Shown here one piece after another: positions 47,020-56,545 of a stretch of DNA of 64,000 nucleotides (the stretch's first letter is position 1; the number at the start of each line of letters is the position of its first letter). The DNA is from Rahnella variigena (GTDB lineage: Bacteria; Pseudomonadota; Gammaproteobacteria; Enterobacterales; Enterobacteriaceae): NCBI RefSeq assembly GCF_003610915.1, contig NZ_NSDJ01000001.1, forward strand, positions 3,162,001-3,226,000, written 5' to 3'. Position numbers and translations under genes: made by a program. Under the pieces are notes generated by a model that was not told the origin of the DNA, searched no databases, and saw nothing but the letters and a program-made list of their open reading frames with translations.

Positions 47020-48282
47020 CTATTGCTGACCCAGCCCGAGGCTGTCGCGTAAAATTTGCAAACGCTCCACATCACCGTCGCTGGCTGCCTGTTGCAGAGA
47101 ACGGGTTGGCGCGTGAATAAGACGGTTTGTCAATTTATGGGCTAATTCATGGATCACCGCTTCGACGTCAGCGCCCTGCGCAATGGCGGCGAGAGCTTTT
47201 GCTTGTGCGTCGGCGCGAATAATATCAGCACGCGAGCGATAATCACGAATAATTTCAACGGCTCCCTGCGAACGCAGCCAGGCCATGAAGTTTGAACTCT
47301 CCTGCTCCACGATAGTTTCAGCCTGAATGGCCGCCGCTTTGCGTTGTGCAAGATTGTTTTGAATGATGCTGTGCAGGTCATCGACGCTGTACAGATAGAC
47401 GTTCGCCAGTTTGCCGACTTCCGGTTCGATATCACGCGGAACGGCGATATCCACCATCAGCATTGGCTGGTTACGGCGGGCTTTTAATGCACGCTCGACC
47501 ATACCTTTACCGATAATCGGCAACGGACTGGCGGTGGAACTGATTATGATGTCGGCTTCAGCGAGGCGGGAATCGATATCCTGCAGGCTGATCACTTCTG
47601 CGTTCACTTCCGTCGCCAGCGACTGCGCACGCTCGCGCGTACGGTTGGCAATCATCATGTGACGCACATTATGCTGATGTAGATGACGCGCAACCAGTTC
47701 GATGGTTTCACCCGCACCGACCAGCAACACATTCACATCTGAAAGGGATTCGAAAATCTGGCGCGCCAGCGTACAGGCAGCGAACGCCACAGAGACGGCG
47801 CTGGCACCGATATCCGTTTCAGTACGGACACGCTTGGCCACCGAGAAGGATTTCTGGAACAGACGTTCCAGTTCACCGGAAACGGCCTGACCGTTTTGCG
47901 ATTCCGCAAAGGCTTTCTTCACCTGCCCGAGAATTTGCGGCTCACCGAGAACCAGTGAATCCAGTCCGCTGGCGACGCGCATCAGATGGCTGACGGCTTC
48001 ATTATCATGATGCCAGTAAAGGCTTTTGCGGACTTCATCTTCACTCAGATGATGGTAATCGCATAACCACTTAACCAGCTGTTCCTGCAGATTTTCCTGC
48101 TGCTCAACACTGAGATACAACTCAGTGCGGTTACAGGTAGACAACACGACTCCGCCCTGCACCAGCGGTTGCTGGAGCAGACTGGAAAGCGCCTGATCGA
48201 GAGTCTCGGGTGAAAATGTTACCCGTTCACGCAGAGACACCGGGGCTGTTTTGTGGTTGATACCTAATGCAAGCAGGGTCAT
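47020..48282 (-). CDS. hemA: glutamyl-tRNA reductase
   Basis: First committed step of tetrapyrrole synthesis: reduces glutamyl-tRNA to glutamate-1-semialdehyde with NADPH. The catalytic Cys50 is in [10 protein letters not shown], the N-terminal [14 protein letters not shown] motif binds the substrate, and the NADPH-binding domain starts at [16 protein letters not shown]. It has 420 residues, compared with 418 in E. coli. It leads the hemA-prfA-prmC-sirB2-sirB1-kdsA operon and is divergent from lolB. Its N-terminal Lys/Arg region is the part used in heme-dependent turnover in related bacteria. Confidence 0.98.
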   Translation of the reverse strand: MTLLALGINHKTAPVSLRERVTFSPETLDQALSSLLQQPLVQGGVVLSTCNRTELYLSVEQQENLQEQLVKWLCDYHHLSEDEVRKSLYWHHDNEAVSHLMRVASGLDSLVLGEPQILGQVKKAFAESQNGQAVSGELERLFQKSFSVAKRVRTETDIGASAVSVAFAACTLARQIFESLSDVNVLLVGAGETIELVARHLHQHNVRHMMIANRTRERAQSLATEVNAEVISLQDIDSRLAEADIIISSTASPLPIIGKGMVERALKARRNQPMLMVDIAVPRDIEPEVGKLANVYLYSVDDLHSIIQNNLAQRKAAAIQAETIVEQESSNFMAWLRSQGAVEIIRDYRSRADIIRADAQAKALAAIAQGADVEAVIHELAHKLTNRLIHAPTRSLQQAASDGDVERLQILRDSLGLGQQ

Positions 48283-48544
48283 ATCGGGAGCGGTTATCGG
48301 CTTATACTTTATAATAGTATGGGTTTACGTCTGCTGCGCATTCTACAAGATGCGCGAGATCAATAAAAGGCGAACAGCACCTTCGGTTAAATCCTTTTAC
48401 ACATCAGCATTGTCCCAAAACGAATTGATCGCCGATCATCTGCGCAGGGTTGAGATCATCCAACGCTTCTGCTGTGCTAAACTGACGCACGCCACATTTG
48501 CCCTGGCATCCCATTTCGCCAAAGCACAAAGGATTTTATCTGTT

Positions 48545-49168
48545 ATGCCAATGCGTAAAGCACACTTTGTCCGCCTTCTTCCTCTTGCAAGCTTAGTGCT
48601 TGCCGCCTGTTCGATTAACGCGCCGAAAGGCCCGGCGACCAGCCCGACTTCTCCGCAGTGGCGTGAACATGAAGCTCAGGTTAAACAGCTCGAGCATTAT
48701 CAGACCCGCGGTTCTTTCGCTTATCTTTCCGATAAACAGAAAGTCTATGCCCGCTTCTTCTGGCAACAATATTCCCCGGACAGCTACCGTTTATTGCTGA
48801 CCAATCCGCTGGGCAGCACCGAAATGGAGCTTAAAGTGCAAAGTGGTATTGCGCAGCTGACCAATAATGAAGGCAAACGCTACACCAGTGATAACCCTGA
48901 TGACATGATCCAGAAGCTGACCGGCATGTCGATCCCGCTGGCTAATCTGCGTCTTTGGATGCTTGGCCTGCCAGGCGATGGCACCGATTTCACGCTCGAC
49001 AGCCAGTACCGTCTGTCTCAGGTGAAATTCACGCAGAACGGCAAAGCGGGCACCGTGGTCTATCAGAGCTATGACGATGACGCCAAACCTTCCCTGCCGC
49101 AGCGTCTGGAAATGACTCAGGGCGAACAGCGTATCAAACTGAAAATGGATAACTGGACGCTAAACTGA
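48545..49168 (+). CDS. lolB: outer-membrane lipoprotein receptor LolB
   Basis: Receives lipoproteins from LolA and inserts them in the outer membrane; itself a lipoprotein. The signal peptide ends LVLAAC with the lipidated Cys22. The product has 207 residues, equal to E. coli LolB. Conserved segments include [30 protein letters not shown] and the terminal [15 protein letters not shown]. The long open frame reaching back to 48251 is not coding: the ATG at 48545 gives the signal peptide. The gene stop lies one base before the ispE start. Confidence 0.96.
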   Translation: MPMRKAHFVRLLPLASLVLAACSINAPKGPATSPTSPQWREHEAQVKQLEHYQTRGSFAYLSDKQKVYARFFWQQYSPDSYRLLLTNPLGSTEMELKVQSGIAQLTNNEGKRYTSDNPDDMIQKLTGMSIPLANLRLWMLGLPGDGTDFTLDSQYRLSQVKFTQNGKAGTVVYQSYDDDAKPSLPQRLEMTQGEQRIKLKMDNWTLN

Positions 49169-49169
49169 G

Positions 49170-50033
49170 ATGACGCAGCAATTGTGGCCTTCTCCGGCTA
49201 AACTCAATTTGTTCCTTTATATCACCGGGCAGCGCCCGAATGGCTACCATGATTTGCAGACGCTGTTTCAGTTTGTCGATTACGGTGACAGCCTGAGTTT
49301 TAACGTTCGTGACGACGGCGACATCGTCCTGACCACCCCGGTTGAGGGTGTGGCTACCGAAGATAATCTGGTGGTGCGCGCCGCGCGTTTATTGCAGCAG
49401 CATACGGGCACGCCTCAGGGAGCAGACATTGCGCTGCAAAAACGTATTCCGATGGGCGGCGGTCTGGGCGGCGGTTCTTCTAACGCTGCGACCGTGCTGG
49501 TGGCGCTGAATACGGTCTGGAATTGCGGGCTTTCCGATACTGAACTGGCGCAACTGGGTGTAACGCTGGGCGCGGATGTGCCGGTATTTGTGATGGGCCA
49601 TGCCGCCTTCGCCGAAGGGATTGGCGAGATTTTACAGCCGGTCGAACCAGCGGAAAAATGGTATCTGATCGCACATCCGGGCGTCAGTATTCCAACGCCG
49701 GTGATTTTCGGCGATCCCGAGCTGACCAGAAATACACCAAAACGCCCTGTTAATGTGCTTTTGGACACGCCTTACGCAAATGATTGCGAACCGATTGCGA
49801 GAAAACGTTTTTACGAGGTTGAACAGCTACTTTCTTGGCTGTTAGAATACGCGCCGTCGCGACTGACCGGGACAGGTGCTTGTGTGTTTGCAGAATTCGA
49901 CACTGAGTTTGCCGCCCGTCAGGTTTTGGACAAAATGCCATCGTGGAGTCGGGGTTTTGTCGCGCAAGGTGTTAATATCTCGCCGTTGCACCGTTTTCGC
50001 GAAGTCTGGTTGAGAACTGCGGGCAAAGCGTAG
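49170..50033 (+). CDS. ispE: 4-diphosphocytidyl-2-C-methyl-D-erythritol kinase
   Basis: GHMP kinase of the methylerythritol phosphate isoprenoid pathway; phosphorylates CDP-methylerythritol with ATP. The N-terminal [20 protein letters not shown] and the ATP-binding loop [15 protein letters not shown] are complete. The product has 287 residues (E. coli 283). It starts 1 base after lolB, as in E. coli, so the two are co-translated. Confidence 0.97.
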   Translation: MTQQLWPSPAKLNLFLYITGQRPNGYHDLQTLFQFVDYGDSLSFNVRDDGDIVLTTPVEGVATEDNLVVRAARLLQQHTGTPQGADIALQKRIPMGGGLGGGSSNAATVLVALNTVWNCGLSDTELAQLGVTLGADVPVFVMGHAAFAEGIGEILQPVEPAEKWYLIAHPGVSIPTPVIFGDPELTRNTPKRPVNVLLDTPYANDCEPIARKRFYEVEQLLSWLLEYAPSRLTGTGACVFAEFDTEFAARQVLDKMPSWSRGFVAQGVNISPLHRFREVWLRTAGKA

Positions 50034-50120
50034 AGAGTCACAGCAGTTTTGTGTCTGTTCTTTGCCAGCCAATTATTCAACAGATTTAAGTAGTAAGATT
50101 TAGAAGTATCGTGAGCATAA

Positions 50121-51143
<1,023 letters not shown>

Positions 51144-51149
51144 TCATTA

Positions 51150-51178
51150 CGCCCCTGTTTCAGGGGCGTTTTGTTTTG
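51150..51178 (+). terminator. terminator of prs
   Basis: ACGCCCCTG and CAGGGGCGT form a perfect stem with a TTT loop followed by TTTGTTTTG, a few bases after the prs stop codon. Confidence 0.92.
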
Positions 51179-51209
51179 CCTGAATGCGTTTTGCCATGAA
51201 CAGAAATGC

Positions 51210-51247
51210 AAAAACCGTTATCGCGCGAGCGACAACGGTTTTTTATT
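51210..51247. terminator. second terminator between prs and ychH
   Basis: AAAAACCGTT and AACGGTTTTTT bracket a GC-rich inner loop (TCGCGCGAGCGA), with A- and T-runs on either side, so it can serve the minus-strand ychH as well as catch read-through from prs. Confidence 0.88.
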
Positions 51248-51295
51248 GTTTATAAAACACTGTTTATAAAACTTTGTTAACTTTGTTTAAGAGAC

Positions 51296-51574
51296 TCAGG
51301 AATGGCGATGCGATTTGCTGTTCGCGCAGCGGGAATCAAAGTGGCGAACCCACCAGTAACGGTCTGCGACGCGTTCATGCCCGCCGACTCTCGCTCCTGC
51401 CACCCATAAAATGGCGCCGACGAAAATACTGCCGATCGCGCCATGAGCCAGGAATTGCGGCAACCCGAGTTCAGGCATCTGGTTCAAAATCGAATAACCA
51501 ACACCACCGACCATTGTGAGTAAACCGAGTCCCATCAGGCCATTGCCGATCATTCGTGCGGTTTTACGTTTCAT
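51296..51574 (-). CDS. ychH: YchH family stress-induced membrane protein
   Basis: This 92-residue protein has two membrane helices (about residues 8-30 and 40-62), a conserved KRKTARMIGNGLMGLG start and a C-terminal GARVGGHERVADRYWWVRHF followed by SKSHRHS. It is the same length as E. coli YchH, which is reported to be induced by several stresses. Position between prs and pth is as in E. coli, although dauA, which in E. coli lies beside it, is elsewhere here. Confidence 0.94.
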   Translation of the reverse strand: MKRKTARMIGNGLMGLGLLTMVGGVGYSILNQMPELGLPQFLAHGAIGSIFVGAILWVAGARVGGHERVADRYWWVRHFDSRCANSKSHRHS

Positions 51575-51867
51575 AAGTCACCTCCAGTTGTCGATAGTCT
51601 TAGCATCATTGCTGTCTTGTCTTTTCCTGCCTTTAACTATAGACGTCCCATCCGGTTCACTTTGCGGCAGCGATCACAGAGAGAGAACATTGAACGACAA
51701 ATCTTTACGTTTTCCAGATATATAGGTTTGAAAGGTTAATAGTCAGCACAATGAACTATTCAATATTTTGCGTAACTGGCACGAATTATTCTTTGTGATG
51801 TTTGGCACAGTGAAACGCGACAGGTAAACTAGCCCGCTAAACCTCACCGGATAAAGAAGCGAAAATC

Positions 51868-52458
51868 GTGAGCAGCATTAAATTGATCGTTGGACTGGCC
51901 AATCCCGGCGCAGAATACGCCCAGACCCGCCATAACGCAGGGGCCTGGTATGTTGATCTTCTCGCCCGTCAGCACAACCAGCAGCTGAAAGAAGAAAGTA
52001 AGTTTTTTGGTTACACCGCGCGTCTGTCGCTGGCCGGTCAGGACGTCCGTCTGCTGGTGCCGACCACCTTTATGAACCTCAGCGGCAAAGCGGTTCTGGC
52101 GATGGCGCAGTTCTACCGCATCGAGCCGGACGAGATTCTGGTCGCGCATGATGAGCTGGATATCCCTCCGGGCATGGCGAAAATCAAACTTGGCGGCGGT
52201 AACGGCGGTCACAACGGTCTGAAAGATATTCAGAGCAAATTCGGTAACAACCCGAATTTCTACCGTTTGCGTATCGGAATCGGCCATCCGGGCGATAAAA
52301 GCAAAGTAGTGGGATTTGTGCTGGGCAAGCCTCCAGCCAGTGAACAGAAGCTGATTGATGATGCAATTGATGAGTCATTGCGCTGCACTGAATTGCTGAT
52401 GAAGGAAGGTCTGGAAAAAACCATGCGTCGTCTGCATACCTTTAAAGCCGAGCTTTAA
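51868..52458 (+). CDS. pth: peptidyl-tRNA hydrolase
   Basis: Releases tRNA from peptidyl-tRNAs dropped by ribosomes. It has 196 residues (E. coli 194). The catalytic His is in YAQTRHNAG (about residue 22), with the other family motifs [21 protein letters not shown] and [12 protein letters not shown]. In E. coli pth is followed directly by ychF; here an 8-kb block separates them. Confidence 0.98.
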   Translation: MSSIKLIVGLANPGAEYAQTRHNAGAWYVDLLARQHNQQLKEESKFFGYTARLSLAGQDVRLLVPTTFMNLSGKAVLAMAQFYRIEPDEILVAHDELDIPPGMAKIKLGGGNGGHNGLKDIQSKFGNNPNFYRLRIGIGHPGDKSKVVGFVLGKPPASEQKLIDDAIDESLRCTELLMKEGLEKTMRRLHTFKAEL

Positions 52459-52484
52459 CACGCATTTCCGGCAAGCAAGATGAA

Positions 52485-52515
52485 ACGCGGGCGCAAATTT
52501 GCGCCCGTTTTCTTT
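52485..52515 (+). terminator. terminator of pth
   Basis: GGGCGCAAATTTGCGCCC is a self-complementary stem followed by GTTTTCTTTA, about 30 bases after the pth stop; it lies 30 bases before the convergent ATPase gene end. Confidence 0.85.
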
Positions 52516-52544
52516 ATATGAACAGAACAACAAAATTCAGACGT

Positions 52545-54449
52545 TCAGAGCGGCTCGTCGAAACGCAGTAAACGTCCGGCATTACCCAGCACCAGCAACG
52601 TGCTCAGATTATGCAGCAATGCGGCGATCAGTACGCCCGCCACGCCGAGCAATCCCATTGCAGCAGCAGCCATCACCACCAGCGTCCAGCCCAGTCCGAT
52701 GAATACGTTGATTTTCAGCGTCCGGCGGCACGCACGGCTCAGGCGGACACACGTTCCGAGACGACGTAAATCGCTGCCGATCAGCACCACATCGGCAGAG
52801 GCCAGCGCGATATCACTGCCGCCTGCGCCCATCGCAATCCCCACCACGCCAGCCTTCAGCGCCAGAGAATCATTGATGCCGTCACCGACCACCATCGGAC
52901 GGTAGCCCTGGGCAATTTCAGCGGAGACCTGATGCAGTTTATCTTCAGGTAAAGCCTGAGCGACCACGTCACTGATGCCCAGTTCACCGGCAATACGATG
53001 CGCCACACTGGCGCGGTCGCCGGTCAGTAAAAGCTGTCGTTGCAGCCCCAGCTGACGCAGTTCGGCTAACGCAGTCTGCGCTTCAGGCCGTAAAGAATCT
53101 GCCAGCAGCAACCAGCCAAGAAAACGCCCGTTCAGCGCCAGACCGACCAGCGGCCCGTCATGCTCAGGGACATCACTCACCGCGACGTTGTTCTGGCTGA
53201 AAAACGCCGGACGACCCAGCAATGCCTCGCCCTGCGCAGTTTGCGCCCGCACGCCCATGCCCTGCTGTTCTGAAAACTCTTCCAGTGGTAAATATTGTTC
53301 CCGGGGAAATAACTTCGCCAGCGCGCGGCTGACCGGATGGCTGCTGGCCGCGCCGAGACTGGCCGCCAGAACAAGCACTGCATCCGGGGATTCGTTTTCC
53401 TCCAGCACCGTTTGTTGCAGATGCAGTTCGCCGTGCGTCAGCGTGCCGGTTTTATCCACCACAATGGCGTTGAGATCGGCCAGTTCTTCCAGAAAAGCAG
53501 AGCTGCGGATCAGGATCCCGTGACGCGCCGCGACAGCAATACCGGCAATTGCGGTCGCGGGTGCGGAAAGCACCAGCGCACATGGACAGGCCGCCACCAG
53601 CACCGCCAGCATGGCGTGGGCATCACGCGTGATGAACCAGGTCGCCGCCGCGATCAGCAAAATCAGCACCAGATATTGCCCGGCATAACGCTCGAGCAGA
53701 CGGGTGATCGGCGGTTTGGCATGTTCAGCTTTTTGCATCAGCGCAATCACTTTACCCAGCGTGGCATCCGCGCCGGTTCGCGTGACTTCAACAGACAGCA
53801 ATCCGTCGAGATTAATGGCGCCACCAAAAACATCGTCTCCTGCACGGGCTTCCTGTGGCACGGATTCGCCAGTGATAGGTGCGGTATCCAGACTGGCACT
53901 GCCGGAGATGACACGCCCGTCGGCGGGCAGCCGGTCGCCAGCGCGGACTTCAACCCGGTCGCCGGTTCGCAGCTGATGGTTGTCGATCTCTTCAATCTCA
54001 CCATCGGGCAAAATCCGCCGTGCGCGGCTGCGGGTCAGACGGCTGAGCGCATCAATGGCTTCCTGCGAACCGATCACACTACGTTCTTCCAGAATATGAC
54101 CAAAAATCATAATGCCCGGCAGCAATGCGGCGGTCATCAGGTCGCCGGTCGCCCACGCGCCGAGCATCGCCAGTGCAATCAGCTGATCGGTAACACCGTG
54201 CAAACTCGGGCTGCGCAAGCTGTAAATCGCCGAACGCAATACCGGCACCGCCACCAGCAAAGACGCCACGCCGAACAGAATCTGCCCGACATCGCTTTGC
54301 TGCGGGAACAGCCACTGCCAGATCCAGCCGCACAGGAGCAAACCGAACGCGGTCATCGCCAGAAGCAGCTGCGCCGACAGGCTCCGCTGTTCATGACGCG
54401 TCAGCAGCACGCTTTTCGCTGCCGGTTCTTCAGAAGTAAAAGAAGTCAC
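52545..54449 (-). CDS. P1B-type metal-transporting ATPase without N-terminal metal-binding domain
   Basis: This 634-residue inner-membrane ATPase has the actuator motif TGES (193-196), the metal-site CPC motif in the sixth core helix (288-290), the phosphorylation site DKTGT (332-336), the heavy-metal SHP motif (370-372) and the hinge GDGIND (522-527). The last-but-one helix carries HNLSTLLV (613-620), a variant of the HE/HD-G-S/T pattern of zinc/cadmium/cobalt P1B ATPases, so the likely cargo is a divalent metal, probably zinc or a relative. There is no CxxC or His-rich domain at the N-terminus; the His-rich tract is on the SPFH neighbour instead. It is the last gene of a four-gene operon with three SPFH proteins, 12 bases after the preceding gene. 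Confidence 0.9.
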   Translation of the reverse strand: MTSFTSEEPAAKSVLLTRHEQRSLSAQLLLAMTAFGLLLCGWIWQWLFPQQSDVGQILFGVASLLVAVPVLRSAIYSLRSPSLHGVTDQLIALAMLGAWATGDLMTAALLPGIMIFGHILEERSVIGSQEAIDALSRLTRSRARRILPDGEIEEIDNHQLRTGDRVEVRAGDRLPADGRVISGSASLDTAPITGESVPQEARAGDDVFGGAINLDGLLSVEVTRTGADATLGKVIALMQKAEHAKPPITRLLERYAGQYLVLILLIAAATWFITRDAHAMLAVLVAACPCALVLSAPATAIAGIAVAARHGILIRSSAFLEELADLNAIVVDKTGTLTHGELHLQQTVLEENESPDAVLVLAASLGAASSHPVSRALAKLFPREQYLPLEEFSEQQGMGVRAQTAQGEALLGRPAFFSQNNVAVSDVPEHDGPLVGLALNGRFLGWLLLADSLRPEAQTALAELRQLGLQRQLLLTGDRASVAHRIAGELGISDVVAQALPEDKLHQVSAEIAQGYRPMVVGDGINDSLALKAGVVGIAMGAGGSDIALASADVVLIGSDLRRLGTCVRLSRACRRTLKINVFIGLGWTLVVMAAAAMGLLGVAGVLIAALLHNLSTLLVLGNAGRLLRFDEPL

Positions 54450-54461
54450 AGGGCAAATACC

Positions 54462-55505
54462 TCAGGGTTGAGAGGATGGACGGTCTGGCCCCGGCAGGAT
54501 CAGATGCGCGTCGTCATGGGGGTCAACCGCCGTCACGCTGCCGGCATGAGCCAGGATCGCAGGCATCCGCTCGCGCCACAAACGCCACAACAATTCAGGA
54601 GAATGATCGTTTGCCAGTTGCACAATCGTCGCGGTATCGGTGGAAGCCCGCGCAATCTGTTCACTGGCTTTGGCCTGTGAAACCTGTAAGGCGCGATCTG
54701 CCGACTGAACAGCGTCCTGATGCACACGAGCCGCCTCATTAGTGGCGCTGGCGATGTTTTGCTCCGCCTGCTGACTGGCAGTCAGAACGGCATTAAAAGC
54801 ATCAACCGCCGCAGGCGGCAAAGAAGACTGCACATCAACACGCATGACTTCAATACCGGTGCTGCTGCCCGCCGCATTCAGCGCGGCGAGTTGCTGATTG
54901 ATGCCCTGACGCAAATCACCGCGCAGCCGCTCGCGTCGTTCGGCGATATTGCTACTGTTACCCACCATTTCTGGTCGTGCGACCAGAATCGTGTCGAGGT
55001 CGCGTGAGGCACAAATCGCCACCGCCGCGTGTTCGGTTAAGCGATCCAGCGCCGGTAATACATGCCCGCCCTGTAACACAAACGCCACCGGATCCGTGAT
55101 GACGTAATACACCTGCACATCCAGCTGGACCACGCCGGAATCACCGGTCAGCAAATATCCGGCACCGGCTACCGCGTCACTTTTCTCGCCGCCGGTATTG
55201 GTCCACGCGGGCACAATGTCTTTTCTCAGCAAGGCTGTAACATGGTGTTCGATCACCCTGTCGGCGGCGGGTAATATTTCCACCTGCTCCAGCGGTTCGG
55301 GCCACGCCAGCAGCAGACCGGCACCTGCCGTGCGTGATACGGCTCCGAAGCGCATCACCACCGCGCGTTTGTCCGGCTCAATCTGGCGGACATTGGAGAA
55401 CAGCCAGCTGGCGGCGGCAATCAGCGTTATGGCAAATAAGGCCAGATACGCCATCCTTCCCGCCTGAAACCAGGCATTGCCCTGAAAACGGGCCAGCGGA
55501 TTCAT
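54462..55505 (-). CDS. SPFH-domain membrane protein, HflK/HflC-like (third of three)
   Basis: This 347-residue protein has one N-terminal membrane helix (about residues 18-37) followed by an SPFH (stomatin/prohibitin/flotillin/HflKC) domain starting IEPDKRAVVMRFG and containing the HflK-like stretch YLLTGDSGVVQLDVQVYYVI. From about residue 235 to 300 it has an Ala/Gln-rich coiled coil (QQAEQN, then ASEQIARAS). Such proteins build large membrane rings or scaffolds, as HflKC does around FtsH. It is not the hflK/hflC of the hflX operon, given its metal-ATPase context. ATG overlaps the upstream stop by 4 bases. The coiled-coil and ring role is inferred. Confidence 0.85.
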   Translation of the reverse strand: MNPLARFQGNAWFQAGRMAYLALFAITLIAAASWLFSNVRQIEPDKRAVVMRFGAVSRTAGAGLLLAWPEPLEQVEILPAADRVIEHHVTALLRKDIVPAWTNTGGEKSDAVAGAGYLLTGDSGVVQLDVQVYYVITDPVAFVLQGGHVLPALDRLTEHAAVAICASRDLDTILVARPEMVGNSSNIAERRERLRGDLRQGINQQLAALNAAGSSTGIEVMRVDVQSSLPPAAVDAFNAVLTASQQAEQNIASATNEAARVHQDAVQSADRALQVSQAKASEQIARASTDTATIVQLANDHSPELLWRLWRERMPAILAHAGSVTAVDPHDDAHLILPGPDRPSSQP

Positions 55506-56545
55506 GGATGTGGCTCGTTATTGGCGGCGGGTAAAACCGGCGGGCCTTCGACTAGCTGTCTGAACGGTGCGGCATCGGTACGCAATACAAGCTGTGTGCC
55601 GGGCGTGATCACGCTGTTGAGCGTATCGAGCGAGCGCAGCAAATCGTACAACGGGGGATTACCGGCCCACGCTTTGGCGTAAATCGCCGCACTTTGTACC
55701 TGCGCCTGCGCTTCAATATTGGCGGCGTTAACCGACGCATCGGCCTTAATCACGCGGGCATCGCGCTCGGCGGAAGACCGGATTTCGGCCGCCTGACGTT
55801 TGCCTTCAGCAGAGCGCTGGGTGGCGATGGTTTCGCGTTCAGCACGCATACGATCTACGGTTGCATCCAGTGTCACGGAAGGCAGCGTCAGGCGCTCAAC
55901 GCCAACCTGCACCAGTTCGATGCCGTAGCTGTCGAGTAACTGGCGGGCAATCTGGTCATGCAGATGCTGTTCAAAACCGGAAAGACGAATTTTGCTGGCG
56001 TCGGTATTCACCAGATCAGCCAGCGCAAAACCGCTGGTGGTGGTTTCCAGCGCCGAGCCAATAAACGTGCGTATCTGCGCGGCAGCCATATCCGGCTGGT
56101 TTTGTACCGCACGGATAAAACGCTGCACATGCTGAGCATCGTTTTTCACCTGCCAGACGGTATACGCCTGCACGATGATCCGCAGGCCGTCGCGCGTGCC
56201 AACATCCTGCAAACCGCTCGACGTGGTGCGGATGCGTAAATCTACCGGAATGGCAGTTTCCAGCGGCACCGGCAGATGCCATGCCAGCCCGGGATTCAGC
56301 AGCACCCGTACCGGATCACCAAATCGGGTGATCACCATCGCTTCGCCGGAACGCACCTGTACCAGACAGGCAGACGCGGCAATCAGCGCCACCAGCACGA
56401 TGGCAACCGACGCGCGCCGCCAGAATTTCGGCGCAGCGGGTCCGGAATGCGCGTGGTGATGATGGTGATGTCCGCCACCGTGATGATGCACGTGTTGGGC
56501 ATCGTGGTCATGGTCGTGGGATTGAGTATGTTGGGGATCACTCAC
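55502..56545 (-). CDS. SPFH-domain membrane protein with histidine-rich N-terminus (second of three)
   Basis: This 347-residue protein has an SPFH domain (start VRSGEAMVITRFGDPVR) after one membrane helix at about residues 45-64. The first 33 residues contain 15 histidines (positions 6, 10, 12, 14, 18, 20-22, 26-31, 33), interspersed with Asp, a pattern of zinc/nickel/cobalt-binding tracts; it faces the cytoplasm if the topology is like other single-pass SPFH proteins with short N-terminal segments. The C-terminal half (DRMRAERETIATQRSAEGKR) is the HflC-like coiled coil. GTG start overlaps the upstream stop by 4 bases. A metal-gathering role is inferred from the tract and the ATPase neighbour. 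Confidence 0.87.
   Translation of the reverse strand: MSDPQHTQSHDHDHDAQHVHHHGGGHHHHHHAHSGPAAPKFWRRASVAIVLVALIAASACLVQVRSGEAMVITRFGDPVRVLLNPGLAWHLPVPLETAIPVDLRIRTTSSGLQDVGTRDGLRIIVQAYTVWQVKNDAQHVQRFIRAVQNQPDMAAAQIRTFIGSALETTTSGFALADLVNTDASKIRLSGFEQHLHDQIARQLLDSYGIELVQVGVERLTLPSVTLDATVDRMRAERETIATQRSAEGKRQAAEIRSSAERDARVIKADASVNAANIEAQAQVQSAAIYAKAWAGNPPLYDLLRSLDTLNSVITPGTQLVLRTDAAPFRQLVEGPPVLPAANNEPHP

Noticed and set aside
48251..48544. 98-codon extension upstream of lolB
   Set aside because: It runs through the hemA/lolB promoter region, starts inside the hemA coding region on the other strand, and would destroy the lipoprotein signal.
53337..54680. 447-residue plus-strand frame opposite the metal ATPase
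   Set aside because: It is Arg/Gln/His-rich low-complexity sequence typical of antisense frames in GC-rich genes; the opposite strand has all ATPase motifs.
54462..56545. the SPFH pair as the housekeeping hflK-hflC operon
   Set aside because: The housekeeping pair lies with hflX and hfq in enterobacteria; here the sequences are divergent, reversed in size order and tied to a metal ATPase.
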